Positions 7,064 to 16,700 of a stretch of DNA of 37,352 nucleotides are shown one piece after another. The stretch is from Cyclobacteriaceae bacterium (lineage in GTDB: Bacteria; Bacteroidota; Bacteroidia; Cytophagales; Cyclobacteriaceae). Position 1 is the stretch's first letter. Each line of letters starts with the position of its first letter. The stretch covers positions 1 to 37,352 of the forward strand of contig JAEUUD010000013.1 of assembly GCA_016787625.1 (NCBI GenBank), written 5' to 3'. The notes beneath the pieces are model-generated. The model saw only the letters and a program-made list of their open reading frames with translations. It did no database searches and had not been told where the DNA came from. The position numbers and the translations under genes are program-made.

Positions 7064-9019
7064 TTACTTATCATTCGTTTCAACCCATACCCCATCTTCA
7101 CGGATAATACCAATCAATTCATCAACGGCCTGAGCCGTTGGTACACTACGCTTGACAACATTGCGGCCTCGATACAACGTGATTTTACCAGGGCCTGAAC
7201 CGACATAACCGTAATCAGCATCCGCCATTTCCCCGGGACCATTCACAATACAACCCATGATAGCAATCTTGACACCCTTGAGGTGATTGGTTCTTGATCG
7301 AATCTTCGCAGTCGTTTCCTGAAGGTCAAAAAGTGTCCGCCCGCAAGATGGACAAGAAATATACTCTGTTTTGGAAATCCGCGTGCGTGTTGCCTGCAGG
7401 ATGTTGAAAGCTGTACGATTGATCTCATGATCTGATCCACATTGCTTCGCCGTAATCCAAACACCGTCACCAAGACCATCAATCAATAATCCTCCCAGGT
7501 CGGTCGCAGCATACAATTGGAGCTGGTCAGAAGATAAGTCATGATATGTACGCCGAATAATCACAGGGACAGGGCACTCTTGATTCAACAATTCAACAAA
7601 TAATCGCCGTTGCTCCGCGTATCCATGATTGTTATCCGTTTCAATCACCAACACAACTGTTGTGTCATCCTTCAATCGCATCATCAGGTCCCTGGTGATA
7701 TCGCTGATACGTACCATGACGAAGTTCAACTCTTGAGAACAAGCCTGATCTTTCAGATACTCATTTGGCCGCATCAGTGGGTATGTTCTTGGTTGATGTC
7801 GGTTCGCTACCCATGTGCTGTGGTTGTATACAATACCAAGGGTTCCGGGAGTCTCAAAATCGATTAAACGATCACCAAGAAAAATAAAATCACATGCCAT
7901 GTCACCAATATTCCACTTATCCAGTTGCACGGCATATTGATAACCTAAAGCAAAGAGGGATGCTGGTGTAATTGATGCTTTCATCGAAAAATCAGCAATA
8001 ACCCTTGGCACCTGGTGCCCGCCAATCCCAACAATCTCACGGGTGTGACGACGTGTATATGCAATAGGGTTGATTAGATACGTGTTGATTTCGGGTATAG
8101 CATCGTGCGGTAGCCTCGTTTCATACCGTTTAACCAGTTCACGGCAAACAGGCACTTCAGCTTCAGGCTCCTCGGTCAATGAAACACGGACGGTATCACC
8201 AAGGCCATCTTCCAACAAGGTCCCAATACCAACGGAAGACTTAACCCTGCCGTCTTCGCCATCGCCAGCCTCGGTTACTCCCAGATGCAATGGGTATGGC
8301 TGGAAGCCTTCTTCATCCAACTTACTGACCAACAATCGGTAAGCTTGTATCATTACCTGGGGGTTGCTGGCTTTCATGGAAAGAACGATGTCGTAGTATT
8401 GCAGGTCTTCGCAAATCCGTAGAAACTCCAGCGCCGATTCGACCATACCGAGCGGCGTGTCGCCATAGCGACTCATGATCCTGTCTGAAAGAGAACCATG
8501 GTTTGTACCAATGCGCATCGCTGTGCCGTACTCCTTACAAATCTTTACCAATGGAGAGAACTTTGCGCGGATGCGCTCAAGTTCTGCTTCATACGAAGCA
8601 TCCGAGTAGTCAATTTCCTCGAACTTCTTCTTGTCGGCGTAGTTTCCAGGGTTCACGCGTACCTTCTCAACAATTCTTGCTGCCAGCTCAGCAGCATTTG
8701 GGGTAAAGTGAATATCTGCAATCAGCGGAACGGAGTATCCCCTGACACGGAGCTCCTTTTTGATTTCAGCCAGGTTCTGTGCTTCATTAAGACTGGGCGC
8801 TGTGATTCTTACATAGTCGCATCCAGCATCGACCATACGAATAGCTTGTTCTACCGACCCCTTTGTATCCATGGTATCGATGGTGGTCATCGACTGAATC
8901 CGAATGGGGTTGCTGCCGCCCAGGGCTACATCACCAATGCGTACCTCCCTGGTAAGACGTCTTGAGTAGCTGACCAGGCTGTTGCAGTATTGACGAAGGT
9001 TTTTGACTTGGATATCCAC
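7064..9019 (-). CDS. ispG: 4-hydroxy-3-methylbut-2-enyl diphosphate synthase, long form
   Basis: IspG (GcpE) catalyses the reductive step of the MEP isoprenoid pathway that turns MEcPP into HMBPP using a [4Fe-4S] cluster. The N-terminal TIM barrel is clear (VRIGDVALGGSNPIRIQSMT, VPLIADIHF, MRIGTNHGSL). The cluster ligands are C556 and C559 (CPSCGRT) and C590 (CIVNGPGE), with E597 as the usual fourth ligand. At 651 residues it is the large form with an insertion domain of about 250 residues between barrel and Fe-S domain, as known from Bacteroidota, Chlamydiae and plants. The start is GTG at 9019; a TAG lies five codons upstream in frame and no ATG is available. It heads a cluster with the small membrane protein and mmcQ. 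Confidence 0.97.
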   Translation of the reverse strand: MDIQVKNLRQYCNSLVSYSRRLTREVRIGDVALGGSNPIRIQSMTTIDTMDTKGSVEQAIRMVDAGCDYVRITAPSLNEAQNLAEIKKELRVRGYSVPLIADIHFTPNAAELAARIVEKVRVNPGNYADKKKFEEIDYSDASYEAELERIRAKFSPLVKICKEYGTAMRIGTNHGSLSDRIMSRYGDTPLGMVESALEFLRICEDLQYYDIVLSMKASNPQVMIQAYRLLVSKLDEEGFQPYPLHLGVTEAGDGEDGRVKSSVGIGTLLEDGLGDTVRVSLTEEPEAEVPVCRELVKRYETRLPHDAIPEINTYLINPIAYTRRHTREIVGIGGHQVPRVIADFSMKASITPASLFALGYQYAVQLDKWNIGDMACDFIFLGDRLIDFETPGTLGIVYNHSTWVANRHQPRTYPLMRPNEYLKDQACSQELNFVMVRISDITRDLMMRLKDDTTVVLVIETDNNHGYAEQRRLFVELLNQECPVPVIIRRTYHDLSSDQLQLYAATDLGGLLIDGLGDGVWITAKQCGSDHEINRTAFNILQATRTRISKTEYISCPSCGRTLFDLQETTAKIRSRTNHLKGVKIAIMGCIVNGPGEMADADYGYVGSGPGKITLYRGRNVVKRSVPTAQAVDELIGIIREDGVWVETNDK

Positions 9020-9036
9020 AAAACGAAATGTCTACA

Positions 9037-9044
9037 CAAAATTA
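9037..9044 (-). promoter_or_regulatory. Candidate -7 element for ispG
   Basis: The minus strand reads TAATTTTG, an exact TAnnTTTG match, 17 bp before the GTG start of ispG. A TTTTGG lies only about 13 bp further upstream, short of the usual 19, so the -35-like half is weak. A short leader of about 10 nt would result. Confidence 0.35.
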
Positions 9045-9087
9045 ACCCTTATTTCACCAAAATGGTTTAGCGTTGTGACGACTGAGT

Positions 9088-9789
9088 TCAAATATCACCC
9101 AGCTGCGGTCTGATGAGTATCTCCTCTACAACACTCCTAGCAGACAAGGAATAGGCCCCGTAGATGGCCTCAGCAACATCTTCAGGCCTGATAAAACGAT
9201 CATCAGGCAACTGTGCGCTGTCCCAGCTTGATGTGCGTGTCGCACCCGGAATAACAGCGGTTACCCGAACGCCATGGTCCTTCAGTTCTTCGCGCAGTCC
9301 TTTGGTAAATCCCAGCAGGGCAAACTTGGAGATCGCATAAGAACCACCGTTGGGATACGCCTTGATGCTGGCTACAGAGCACATATTAAAGACATGGCCA
9401 TTCTTTAACCGCTTCATTTCCTTGACTAAACCACGGGTCGTATAGTAAGCACTGTAAAGATTAGCCCCGATCATTGATTCCAACGTGCCATTCTGCTCAT
9501 CAATCAAATGACCAGGATGAAAACTTCCTGCATTATTGACCAGTACATCGACGGGCTTACCCAGACTAAGAACCCAGGTTGTAAAAGTCTCTGCCTCCTT
9601 GCGATTCGATAAGTCAGCGACAAATCCATCAACAGTGACCTTGTACTTAGCCATGTCCCGTTTCAATCCTTCCAGTGCATCGCCCTGACGAGAACAGGTA
9701 GCAATATCAAAACCTTCTGCTGCAAACCTGTCGACTACGGCCCTGCCAATACCCTTCGTACCTCCGGTGATGACCGCCAGTTTACTCAT
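9088..9789 (-). CDS. SDR family NAD(P)-dependent oxidoreductase
   Basis: A 233-residue classical short-chain dehydrogenase/reductase. The Rossmann motif TGGTKGIG lies at 8-15 and the NNAG motif at 85-88. The catalytic Ser is at 138 or 141 (MCSVASIKAY), with Y151 and K155 (YAISK) completing the active site. The C-terminal part IPGATRTSSW is the usual cofactor-closing loop. Closest in pattern to FabG-like and sepiapterin-reductase-like enzymes; the substrate cannot be told from sequence, so no symbol is given. It is divergent from mlaE with only 36 bp between the two ATGs, so their promoters must overlap each other or the genes. Confidence 0.9.
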   Translation of the reverse strand: MSKLAVITGGTKGIGRAVVDRFAAEGFDIATCSRQGDALEGLKRDMAKYKVTVDGFVADLSNRKEAETFTTWVLSLGKPVDVLVNNAGSFHPGHLIDEQNGTLESMIGANLYSAYYTTRGLVKEMKRLKNGHVFNMCSVASIKAYPNGGSYAISKFALLGFTKGLREELKDHGVRVTAVIPGATRTSSWDSAQLPDDRFIRPEDVAEAIYGAYSLSARSVVEEILIRPQLGDI

Positions 9790-9825
9790 AGAATTATTTA
9801 TCTTTAGGGCAAGTTAAATCATTTC

Positions 9826-10560
9826 ATGAAGGGTTTTGGGCAGTATATACTTTTTTTGGGCTCGACCGTTGTCCGCATGGAATCCTTCAAAACCAACTAC
9901 CGGTTGGTCCTTGAGGAATGTGTTCAGATAGGGCTCAAGTCCGTTGCATTGGTTGCCCTGGTTTCAAGCTTCATGGGCGCTGTGACGACTGTTCAAACAG
10001 CATACAACATGGTGAGTCCGCTTATTCCGCGGTATGTCATTTCCCAGGTAGTGCGCGAAATGACCATCCTCGAATTGGCGCCCACGATCATTGCCGTCAT
10101 CTTTGCCGGTAAAGTAGGGTCAAGTATGGCCGGAGGCCTTGGCACCATGCGTATCACCGAGCAGATCGATGCCCTGGAGGTCATGGGCATCAATTCCGCT
10201 TCATACCTCGTGTTTCCAAAGATTATTGCCTCCCTGCTTATGTATCCCATGCTCGTTGTTGTAGCCGGAGCAAGCTCCCTGATCGCTGGATATCTGGTGG
10301 GTAACATTACCGGCATCATTACACCGACCGACTACATCTATGGTATCAGGTTCTACTTCGACGACTACTCGATCACTTTTGCCATGATCAAGTCGTTTGT
10401 GTTTGCTTTTCTCATCTCCTCCATTTCTTCCTTCAAGGGATACTACACGCAAGGCGGGGCGCTGGAAGTAGGGATAGCCACAACAGCAGCTGTTACCACC
10501 AGTGTGATTGCTGTACTCTCTGCCGATTACTTGCTTGCACAACTGCTTTACGTACGGTAA
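9826..10560 (+). CDS. mlaE: MlaE-type ABC transporter permease
   Basis: A 244-residue MlaE/Ttg2B permease. The N-terminal amphipathic stretch MKGFGQYILFLG is followed by hydrophobic segments. The family-defining motif ELAPTIIAVIFAGKVGSSMAGGLGTMRITEQIDALEVMGIN spans about 85-125. In proteobacteria MlaE forms the inner-membrane core of a phospholipid transport system keeping outer-membrane lipid asymmetry, together with MlaF and MlaD. Here the ATPase gene follows after 3 bp, while no MlaD (MCE-domain) gene is in the window, so the substrate-binding partner must be encoded elsewhere. Direction of lipid transport is not inferable. Confidence 0.93.
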   Translation: MKGFGQYILFLGSTVVRMESFKTNYRLVLEECVQIGLKSVALVALVSSFMGAVTTVQTAYNMVSPLIPRYVISQVVREMTILELAPTIIAVIFAGKVGSSMAGGLGTMRITEQIDALEVMGINSASYLVFPKIIASLLMYPMLVVVAGASSLIAGYLVGNITGIITPTDYIYGIRFYFDDYSITFAMIKSFVFAFLISSISSFKGYYTQGGALEVGIATTAAVTTSVIAVLSADYLLAQLLYVR

Positions 10561-10563
10561 GCC

Positions 10564-11316
10564 ATGCTCAAGGTCAATAACATCAGTAAATCATTTGGTG
10601 GCCGGACCGTCATCGAGGACATCTCTGGTGAGTTCGATAAGGGAAAAACCAATCTCATCATTGGATCCAGCGGTACTGGAAAGAGCGTATTGCTTAAGTG
10701 CATTGTCGGACTGATTACTCCCGATGAAGGAAATGTCTACTACGACCTTAGGAATTTTACGGACGCAGATAAAGAAATGAAAGCCGAGATCCGAAGAGAA
10801 ATCGGAATGCTTTTCCAGGGAGGAGCGCTGTTTGATTCCAAGAATGTTGAGCAGAATGTCATGTTCCCTCTTGAAATTCTTGCCAAGATGTCTCCGGATG
10901 AAAAACTTGATCGTGTGAATTTCTGTCTGAAGCGCGTCGGCCTTGAGAATGTAAATAAAAAGATGCCTTCGGAGATCTCCGGCGGAATGAAAAAAAGGGT
11001 TGGTATTGCAAGGGCAATAGTCAACAACCCTAATTACCTGTTCTGTGATGAACCCAACTCAGGCCTGGATCCACAGACTTCCATTGTCATCGACGACCTG
11101 ATTGGAGAAATCACCCATGAGTTTGACATCACGACCATCGTTGTGACCCACGATATGAACTCGGTCATGGGTATTGGTGAGAAAATCATGTTTCTCTTCA
11201 AAGGGAGAAAACTCTGGGAAGGATCCAGCGCTGACATCACTCACTCCAATGTCACGGAGTTAGACGATTTTGTCTTTTCCAACAAGGTGATGCAAGGTTT
11301 GCGAAAGCGAACCTAA
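10564..11316 (+). CDS. mlaF: MlaF-type ABC transporter ATP-binding protein
   Basis: A 250-residue ABC ATPase. Walker A GSSGTGKS is at 34-41, Q-loop Q85 in MLFQGGALFD, signature ISGGM at 138-142, Walker B YLFCDE at 158-163 and switch His196 (VTHDM). The stretch FQGGALFDSKNVEQNVMFPL and the SGLDP D-loop are typical of the MlaF group. It starts 3 bp after mlaE, so the two form one operon and should make an MlaE2F2 core. It ends 9 bp before the stop of the convergent MacB/FtsX permease, with no room for a separate terminator. Confidence 0.94.
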   Translation: MLKVNNISKSFGGRTVIEDISGEFDKGKTNLIIGSSGTGKSVLLKCIVGLITPDEGNVYYDLRNFTDADKEMKAEIRREIGMLFQGGALFDSKNVEQNVMFPLEILAKMSPDEKLDRVNFCLKRVGLENVNKKMPSEISGGMKKRVGIARAIVNNPNYLFCDEPNSGLDPQTSIVIDDLIGEITHEFDITTIVVTHDMNSVMGIGEKIMFLFKGRKLWEGSSADITHSNVTELDDFVFSNKVMQGLRKRT

Positions 11317-11325
11317 CCTTCCCAC

Positions 11326-13695
11326 CTATTCATACCGAAGAGAAACCGCAGGGTTCGTCGAGGACACTTTCAGTGAATGGTATGCAACCGTACCCAGGGA
11401 AACGATCATGCATGACATCGCAGCTGCCACCAGGGAAATCCATCCCACTTCTACATGGAATGCATAGTTCTTCAACCAACCATTCATGATATACCATCCG
11501 ATCGGACATCCAATGATGGTTGCCAAAAGTACCAGCACAACAAATTCTTTTCCCATTAATCCTACAAGTCCGGGCACTGAAGCGCCAAGCACTTTGCGGA
11601 CGCCCAGTTCCTTCGTGCGTCTTTCCGCTGAGAATGCAGACAATCCAAACAACCCAAGGCATGAAATAACAATGGAAAGACCTGCCAAAGCATTAAATAT
11701 CTTGCCTCGCTGACCCTCAGCCTGATAGAGGTTTTCCCAATCCTGGTTCAGGAACGCATACTCATAGGGATAGCCCGGAGCATACTCCTTCCACAGCTTC
11801 TCTGCAGACGACAATGCCACCTGTGACTCATTGGCCTTTGATCTCACCAACAGGCAGCTAAGACTTTCGCCTTTTTGGCTCGGAACTCGCATGACAAGCG
11901 GCTCAATCGGATTGTGAAGTGAACCAAAATTGAAATTCTTTACAACACCAAGAACCTTGCCTTTTCTTCCCCACACGGTCAGGTCTTGATTCGTAGCGCC
12001 TTCCTTGAAATTAAACTTTGCTGCCGCCACTTCATTCACAATAAAGCCAGCACTGTCCGTCACGATACCCCTGTCATAGGTTCTACCGTCCTGCATTTCC
12101 ATTTTCATGGTCGTGAGGAAGTCATAGTCAACGGTAAGAATGGTAAACAAAATACGATCATCAGGATTCTTGCCTTCCCATTCGACACCATAGGTTGAAT
12201 TTCCAATGTCGATAGGTAGTTGTCCTGACGCTGTAACCTGTTCAATGCCCGGCATGGAGGAAAGTTGCTCACGGAAAGTGCCCCACTTATCATACATACT
12301 TCCCTGCATCCAAATGTAAAACAGGTTTTCCCGATCGAAACCAATCTCGCGGTTCTCCATGTACTGCATTTGTCTGAACACCACGATGGTGGAAATAATC
12401 AGAATCATGGAAAGTGAAAACTGGACAACCACCAATCCTTTTCGGAAGGCTGAAGCTCCAGCCCCTGCACTTAGCTGGCCCTTCAATACCTGCACAGGTT
12501 TGTAATCCGAAATAAAAAGTGCTGGATAGGTGCCCGCCAGAATGGCTGTACCGAAAAGAATACCGAGGAAGGTAAGGACTACACTGACATCCAGCAGCGA
12601 TAAGCTGAGGTGCTTGCCGGTAAGGTCGTTGAAGTAAGGCAATACAACCAGGACAAACAGCAAAGAAAGCGTTGCTCCAATAAAAACCGTCAAAAATGAC
12701 TCACCCATAAACTGTCTGAAGAGTTGGTGCGGAAAAGCGCCAATCACTTTTCTCAAGCCTACTTCTTTCGCTCGTTTGGATGCCTGTGCCGTAGCCAGGT
12801 TCATGAAATTGATACAAGCGATAAGCAGCACGAAAATCGCAACGATAAAGAAAATTCTTACATACTCAATTCGGCCGCCACTTTGCTTGCCATTTTCAAA
12901 ATTACCATGGAGGTACGCCTCACCCAGCGGTTGAATAAAAAGTTCAACATTGGAGTCTTTCTCGTGCTCCTTGATTTCGTGTCTCAACTTCTCATCCAGC
13001 GCTGCCGGATTGGTACCTTCAGCGACTAATATCCATGTGCGTATGTTGTTGTTGCCCCACTGGTGAAGCCAGCCGCCGTTCTCATCCCAGAAATACTGGA
13101 AAGACAACAGGTATTTGAATGACCACGAAGAGGACGTCGGGATATTATCGAAAACACCCGTTACGGTAAATGACTCATCCTTATCCATCACAAAAACTTT
13201 TCCCAGAGGGTCCTCATTACCGAAGTACTTCTCTGCCATTTCCTTGCTGATCACAATGGACGTTTTGTTGTTAAGAGCAGTCAACCGGTCACCGGCTATC
13301 CATTGCAAACTGAACATTTCGAGAAAATCAGGGTCAACGTAACGCCCCTGTTGAAAGAACACCTTTTCATTGGCTTCCAGAAGGTTGTTCACCGGCCAGG
13401 TAATCCGAGTAGCCAACTCAATCTCAGGGAACTTATCCTTAATGAATGGGGCCATTGGGCCTGGTGTTGAACTAAAGGTAAAAAGCCTGCCATCGGTGTA
13501 CTTCTGATTCTCCATGATCCGATACAAGCGATCAATTTTGGTGTGGAACTGGTCCACCGACCGCTCATCATTGACCCACATGAAGATCAGCAGGGCACTG
13601 CCTATGCCCAGAGAAAGGCCGAGGATATTGACAAAGGAAAAAAGCTTATTTCTGACAATGTTGCGAAGAGCAACAGCGAGGTAGTTCTTGAGCAT
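11326..13695 (-). CDS. MacB/FtsX-type ABC transporter permease
   Basis: A 789-residue permease of the large Bacteroidota group that starts MLKNYLAVALRNIVRNKLFSFVNILGLSLGIG. It contains two repeats of a periplasmic MacB_PCD domain followed by FtsX membrane helices, about eight TM segments in all: one near 20-40, three near 285-430, one near 430, and three at the C-terminus from about 680. The motif RAKEVGLRKVIGAFPHQLFRQF and its second-half counterpart RRTKELGVRKVLGASVPGLVGL mark the FtsX loops that contact an ATPase. Such proteins act as mechanotransmission devices moving substrates in the periplasm, or in peptide and antibiotic response. No cognate ATPase is adjacent (MlaF is convergent and belongs with MlaE), so this is an orphan permease. 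Confidence 0.9.
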   Translation of the reverse strand: MLKNYLAVALRNIVRNKLFSFVNILGLSLGIGSALLIFMWVNDERSVDQFHTKIDRLYRIMENQKYTDGRLFTFSSTPGPMAPFIKDKFPEIELATRITWPVNNLLEANEKVFFQQGRYVDPDFLEMFSLQWIAGDRLTALNNKTSIVISKEMAEKYFGNEDPLGKVFVMDKDESFTVTGVFDNIPTSSSWSFKYLLSFQYFWDENGGWLHQWGNNNIRTWILVAEGTNPAALDEKLRHEIKEHEKDSNVELFIQPLGEAYLHGNFENGKQSGGRIEYVRIFFIVAIFVLLIACINFMNLATAQASKRAKEVGLRKVIGAFPHQLFRQFMGESFLTVFIGATLSLLFVLVVLPYFNDLTGKHLSLSLLDVSVVLTFLGILFGTAILAGTYPALFISDYKPVQVLKGQLSAGAGASAFRKGLVVVQFSLSMILIISTIVVFRQMQYMENREIGFDRENLFYIWMQGSMYDKWGTFREQLSSMPGIEQVTASGQLPIDIGNSTYGVEWEGKNPDDRILFTILTVDYDFLTTMKMEMQDGRTYDRGIVTDSAGFIVNEVAAAKFNFKEGATNQDLTVWGRKGKVLGVVKNFNFGSLHNPIEPLVMRVPSQKGESLSCLLVRSKANESQVALSSAEKLWKEYAPGYPYEYAFLNQDWENLYQAEGQRGKIFNALAGLSIVISCLGLFGLSAFSAERRTKELGVRKVLGASVPGLVGLMGKEFVVLVLLATIIGCPIGWYIMNGWLKNYAFHVEVGWISLVAAAMSCMIVSLGTVAYHSLKVSSTNPAVSLRYE

Positions 13696-13780
13696 AATCC
13701 CTGGTTTAGTCGGAAAGTTGGTTATTTATGAATACCAGAAATGGAGCAAAAGGTTACACGCAAGGGTACTATGGCCATAT

Positions 13781-16700
13781 TTATTCCACAATTGGAAGTT
13801 CAACATAAAAGGTGGTGCCCTTCCCTTCGGATGACTCAAACCAAGCCCTCCCACCGGCTTGTACAATGGCCTGACGTGTCATTGCCAGGCCCAATCCGGT
13901 GCCAGATTGCTTTGTTGTGAATTGAGGCTGAAACACCTTAGGCTGCAGGCTCGCAGGAATGCCAACTCCATTGTCAGATATGGCCACATGTGCCACGGGC
14001 CCCTTTGAGCTCACTGTAATCTCAATCGCTAATGGCCTGTCATCAGATCCTGCCTGCATGGCGTTGATAATCATATTGGAAATAGCCCGATGGAGAGCAC
14101 TGGGATCAATGGATATCCATAATGGCTGAGAAGGTACTTTTAGTGTAATCCCAGGTCCTGTTCCTGCATTGAAAAGCCCTATGATATCAGTCAGTGCCTT
14201 GATAAGATCCAATCTTTGAGGAACAGCCGAGGGCATCCTCGCAAAAGAGCTGAATGAGGAAGCAATGTCATTCAGAATCTCCACTTGACGGAGCAGCACA
14301 GCGACAGACTTCTTTGAACGTTCTGTTGAAAGATCTCCTGCACCAAGGCCTTGCTCCATTTGCTGCAACGTCAACTTCATCGGAGTCAAGGGATTCTTTA
14401 TCTCATGAGCTACCTGTTTTGCCATCTCACGCCATGCTGATTCCTTTTCACTCTGCGCCAACGCGCGCTTGCTGTCATCGAGGTTTAGAACCATACGGTT
14501 ATACTCATTGACAAGTAAGCCGATCTCATCCGTTGTCTTCCACGTAATCGGTTTGTTTTCTCCTGTGAAGGTGGTCTGCTTTAGTTTACGGGTAATAAAT
14601 CTGATTGGAAACGTCAAATTACCCGCTGCGAGGAATGAAAGAAACGAAAAGATCAGGAATACAATAACAAACACATTGAGGATGTTGGCCAGGATCATTG
14701 TTTGGCCTCGTTGAAGAAAGGTGGCTGACTCAAAGAATGGAAGGCTGACAACAGCGATAAGTCGCCCTGTCTTAGGCGAAAGTACCGCCGTGTAGGCACA
14801 ACTGTACTGAAGGTCTCCGATTCGTTCATTCGTGACTGCGTTACGGCTTCCCTCGATAACAATTTCCCTAAACGCCTCACGGTTCATCCTCGTGGAGAGC
14901 AAGCGGTCTTCGAAAAGCGTCGGCTGTGAGGTAGTAAACAGTTTTCCTTCAGGAGAATACACTGAAATGTCTGTCTTAACAACGGGCGCGTTTTCCACCA
15001 ACCAGTTTTCCAATGACGGCATGGCTCCCGCAGAATCCACAGATATAAATCCTTCCACACGTTGACTGATGGCTGCAGACCGCTCCAGAAAATCCTGTTT
15101 AGTGGCCGCTTCATTGGACCGTCCTAACCAGGTCAATGTGGTCATACTAACAGCGAGGACGGGTAAAACAAATGCCAGAAACAAGAACAATTGAATCCGG
15201 GCCGTATACCCTATCTGGCTTCCCTGCAACAAAGAAATACCACCCGCCATTCCTTGTACCACAAGGAGCACCATCAACCCGATGACAAACCACGCGCTGA
15301 CGTTTGTGGCAAAGGAAGACCACTTATGAAGCGGTGCCGATACAATTGCCGCCGCGGACTCCGACTCTTCAAGTCCGACATGAAAATACCCGGTACCTTC
15401 CAGGCCCCTATCATACATAGAAGCTTCACCCAACAGCGTCTTGGGGAAGTCACGCTCATAGTTGAATGAACCAAAACTGTTGACCAATCTGCCGTGCCTG
15501 AAGATTGCATAGCTAAAGTCTCTGTTTCGGTAAATCTGACTGAATCGATTGTCTACGAGAAGCTCAGGAAACACATTGTCTGGTACGATTCTCTTAAGGA
15601 CAAGGTCCAGTTCGACTGATCCAACCGGACGTTGATATTCAATCGGAATGCCGACGTGATATCTTCGAACGGCCTCACCTGAAGCGGTTCCGGCATATAG
15701 GATACCGGGGTAACCTGTCGCCACAAAACCACTTGCGGGCAGATTACTTGTTGTCAGGTTCGTGGTGTCCAAAGAACTTCTGGTTGTCACATCCAATTCA
15801 TATCGGTCAAAGTAACTATTCAGATAAACACGCTTCACCTTGTCAATGACTGCATTCTTGGTAAACAAGGGGCTCGCCATTCTGGCCTTAATAAACTGAT
15901 CAGCGGCGATCCTTAGTCGCGCTTGCTCAAGCAGATACTCTCCAAATACGTCACGCTCGGTAAGAAAATCCTTCGCATATCGGAACTGATCCCTCACCAA
16001 TCGCTCCATATGAAATACCCGGATAGTCAAAGAGTGGTGTACGCTGAAAACGGTAAGGCTAAAAACCAGATAGATGAAAAACCTGAAAGTGAACTTGAAT
16101 TCCAGTTTGTCAAACCTCAACCATCGGATAAGAGGAATGAAGATCAGGGCGGTGACCAGGGAAATACTGTTGTCATTTCCAGACACCACATACTGAGCAA
16201 AAAAGAGTACCGCTGCAATAAGGATCATCACCAAAAATCCAGCGTTGCTTTCAGGCACCAGATGACGACTCAGGCTGACGAGCATGTGTACAAAAAGGAA
16301 AGCGCTTATCGTCCCGGTAAGCACCGCGAGAAATGCAACAACCCTCACCCAGTTTAGCGGTACCGCCTGTGATATATCAAGGGTTTGTGATGAATTATGG
16401 TAGATGACTTCAATGAAATTGTAAGAAAAAAGGACAGCAAAGAATGACAACAACAAGCAAATAATAGCCGCAATCCATCTGGTCAATCCTTCCCTTGAGA
16501 GGACATACCGCACGACATTAAGCTTGTTGAAATTCCTGAAAAGGAATACAATGAGTAGCAGCACCCCTATGGCATTCAATAACAGGTCTCCCATGCTTGC
16601 ATTGAGGGCCGATGAGGCAAAGATCTTTGGGTCAAAAATATCGGACTGAGCAAATAGCGCTGGAAATCCAAACTGCACCATGCTCCATCGTACAGCATAG

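Noticed and set aside
8498..8965. A 155-codon plus-strand open frame
   Set aside because: Antisense to the conserved TIM barrel of ispG.
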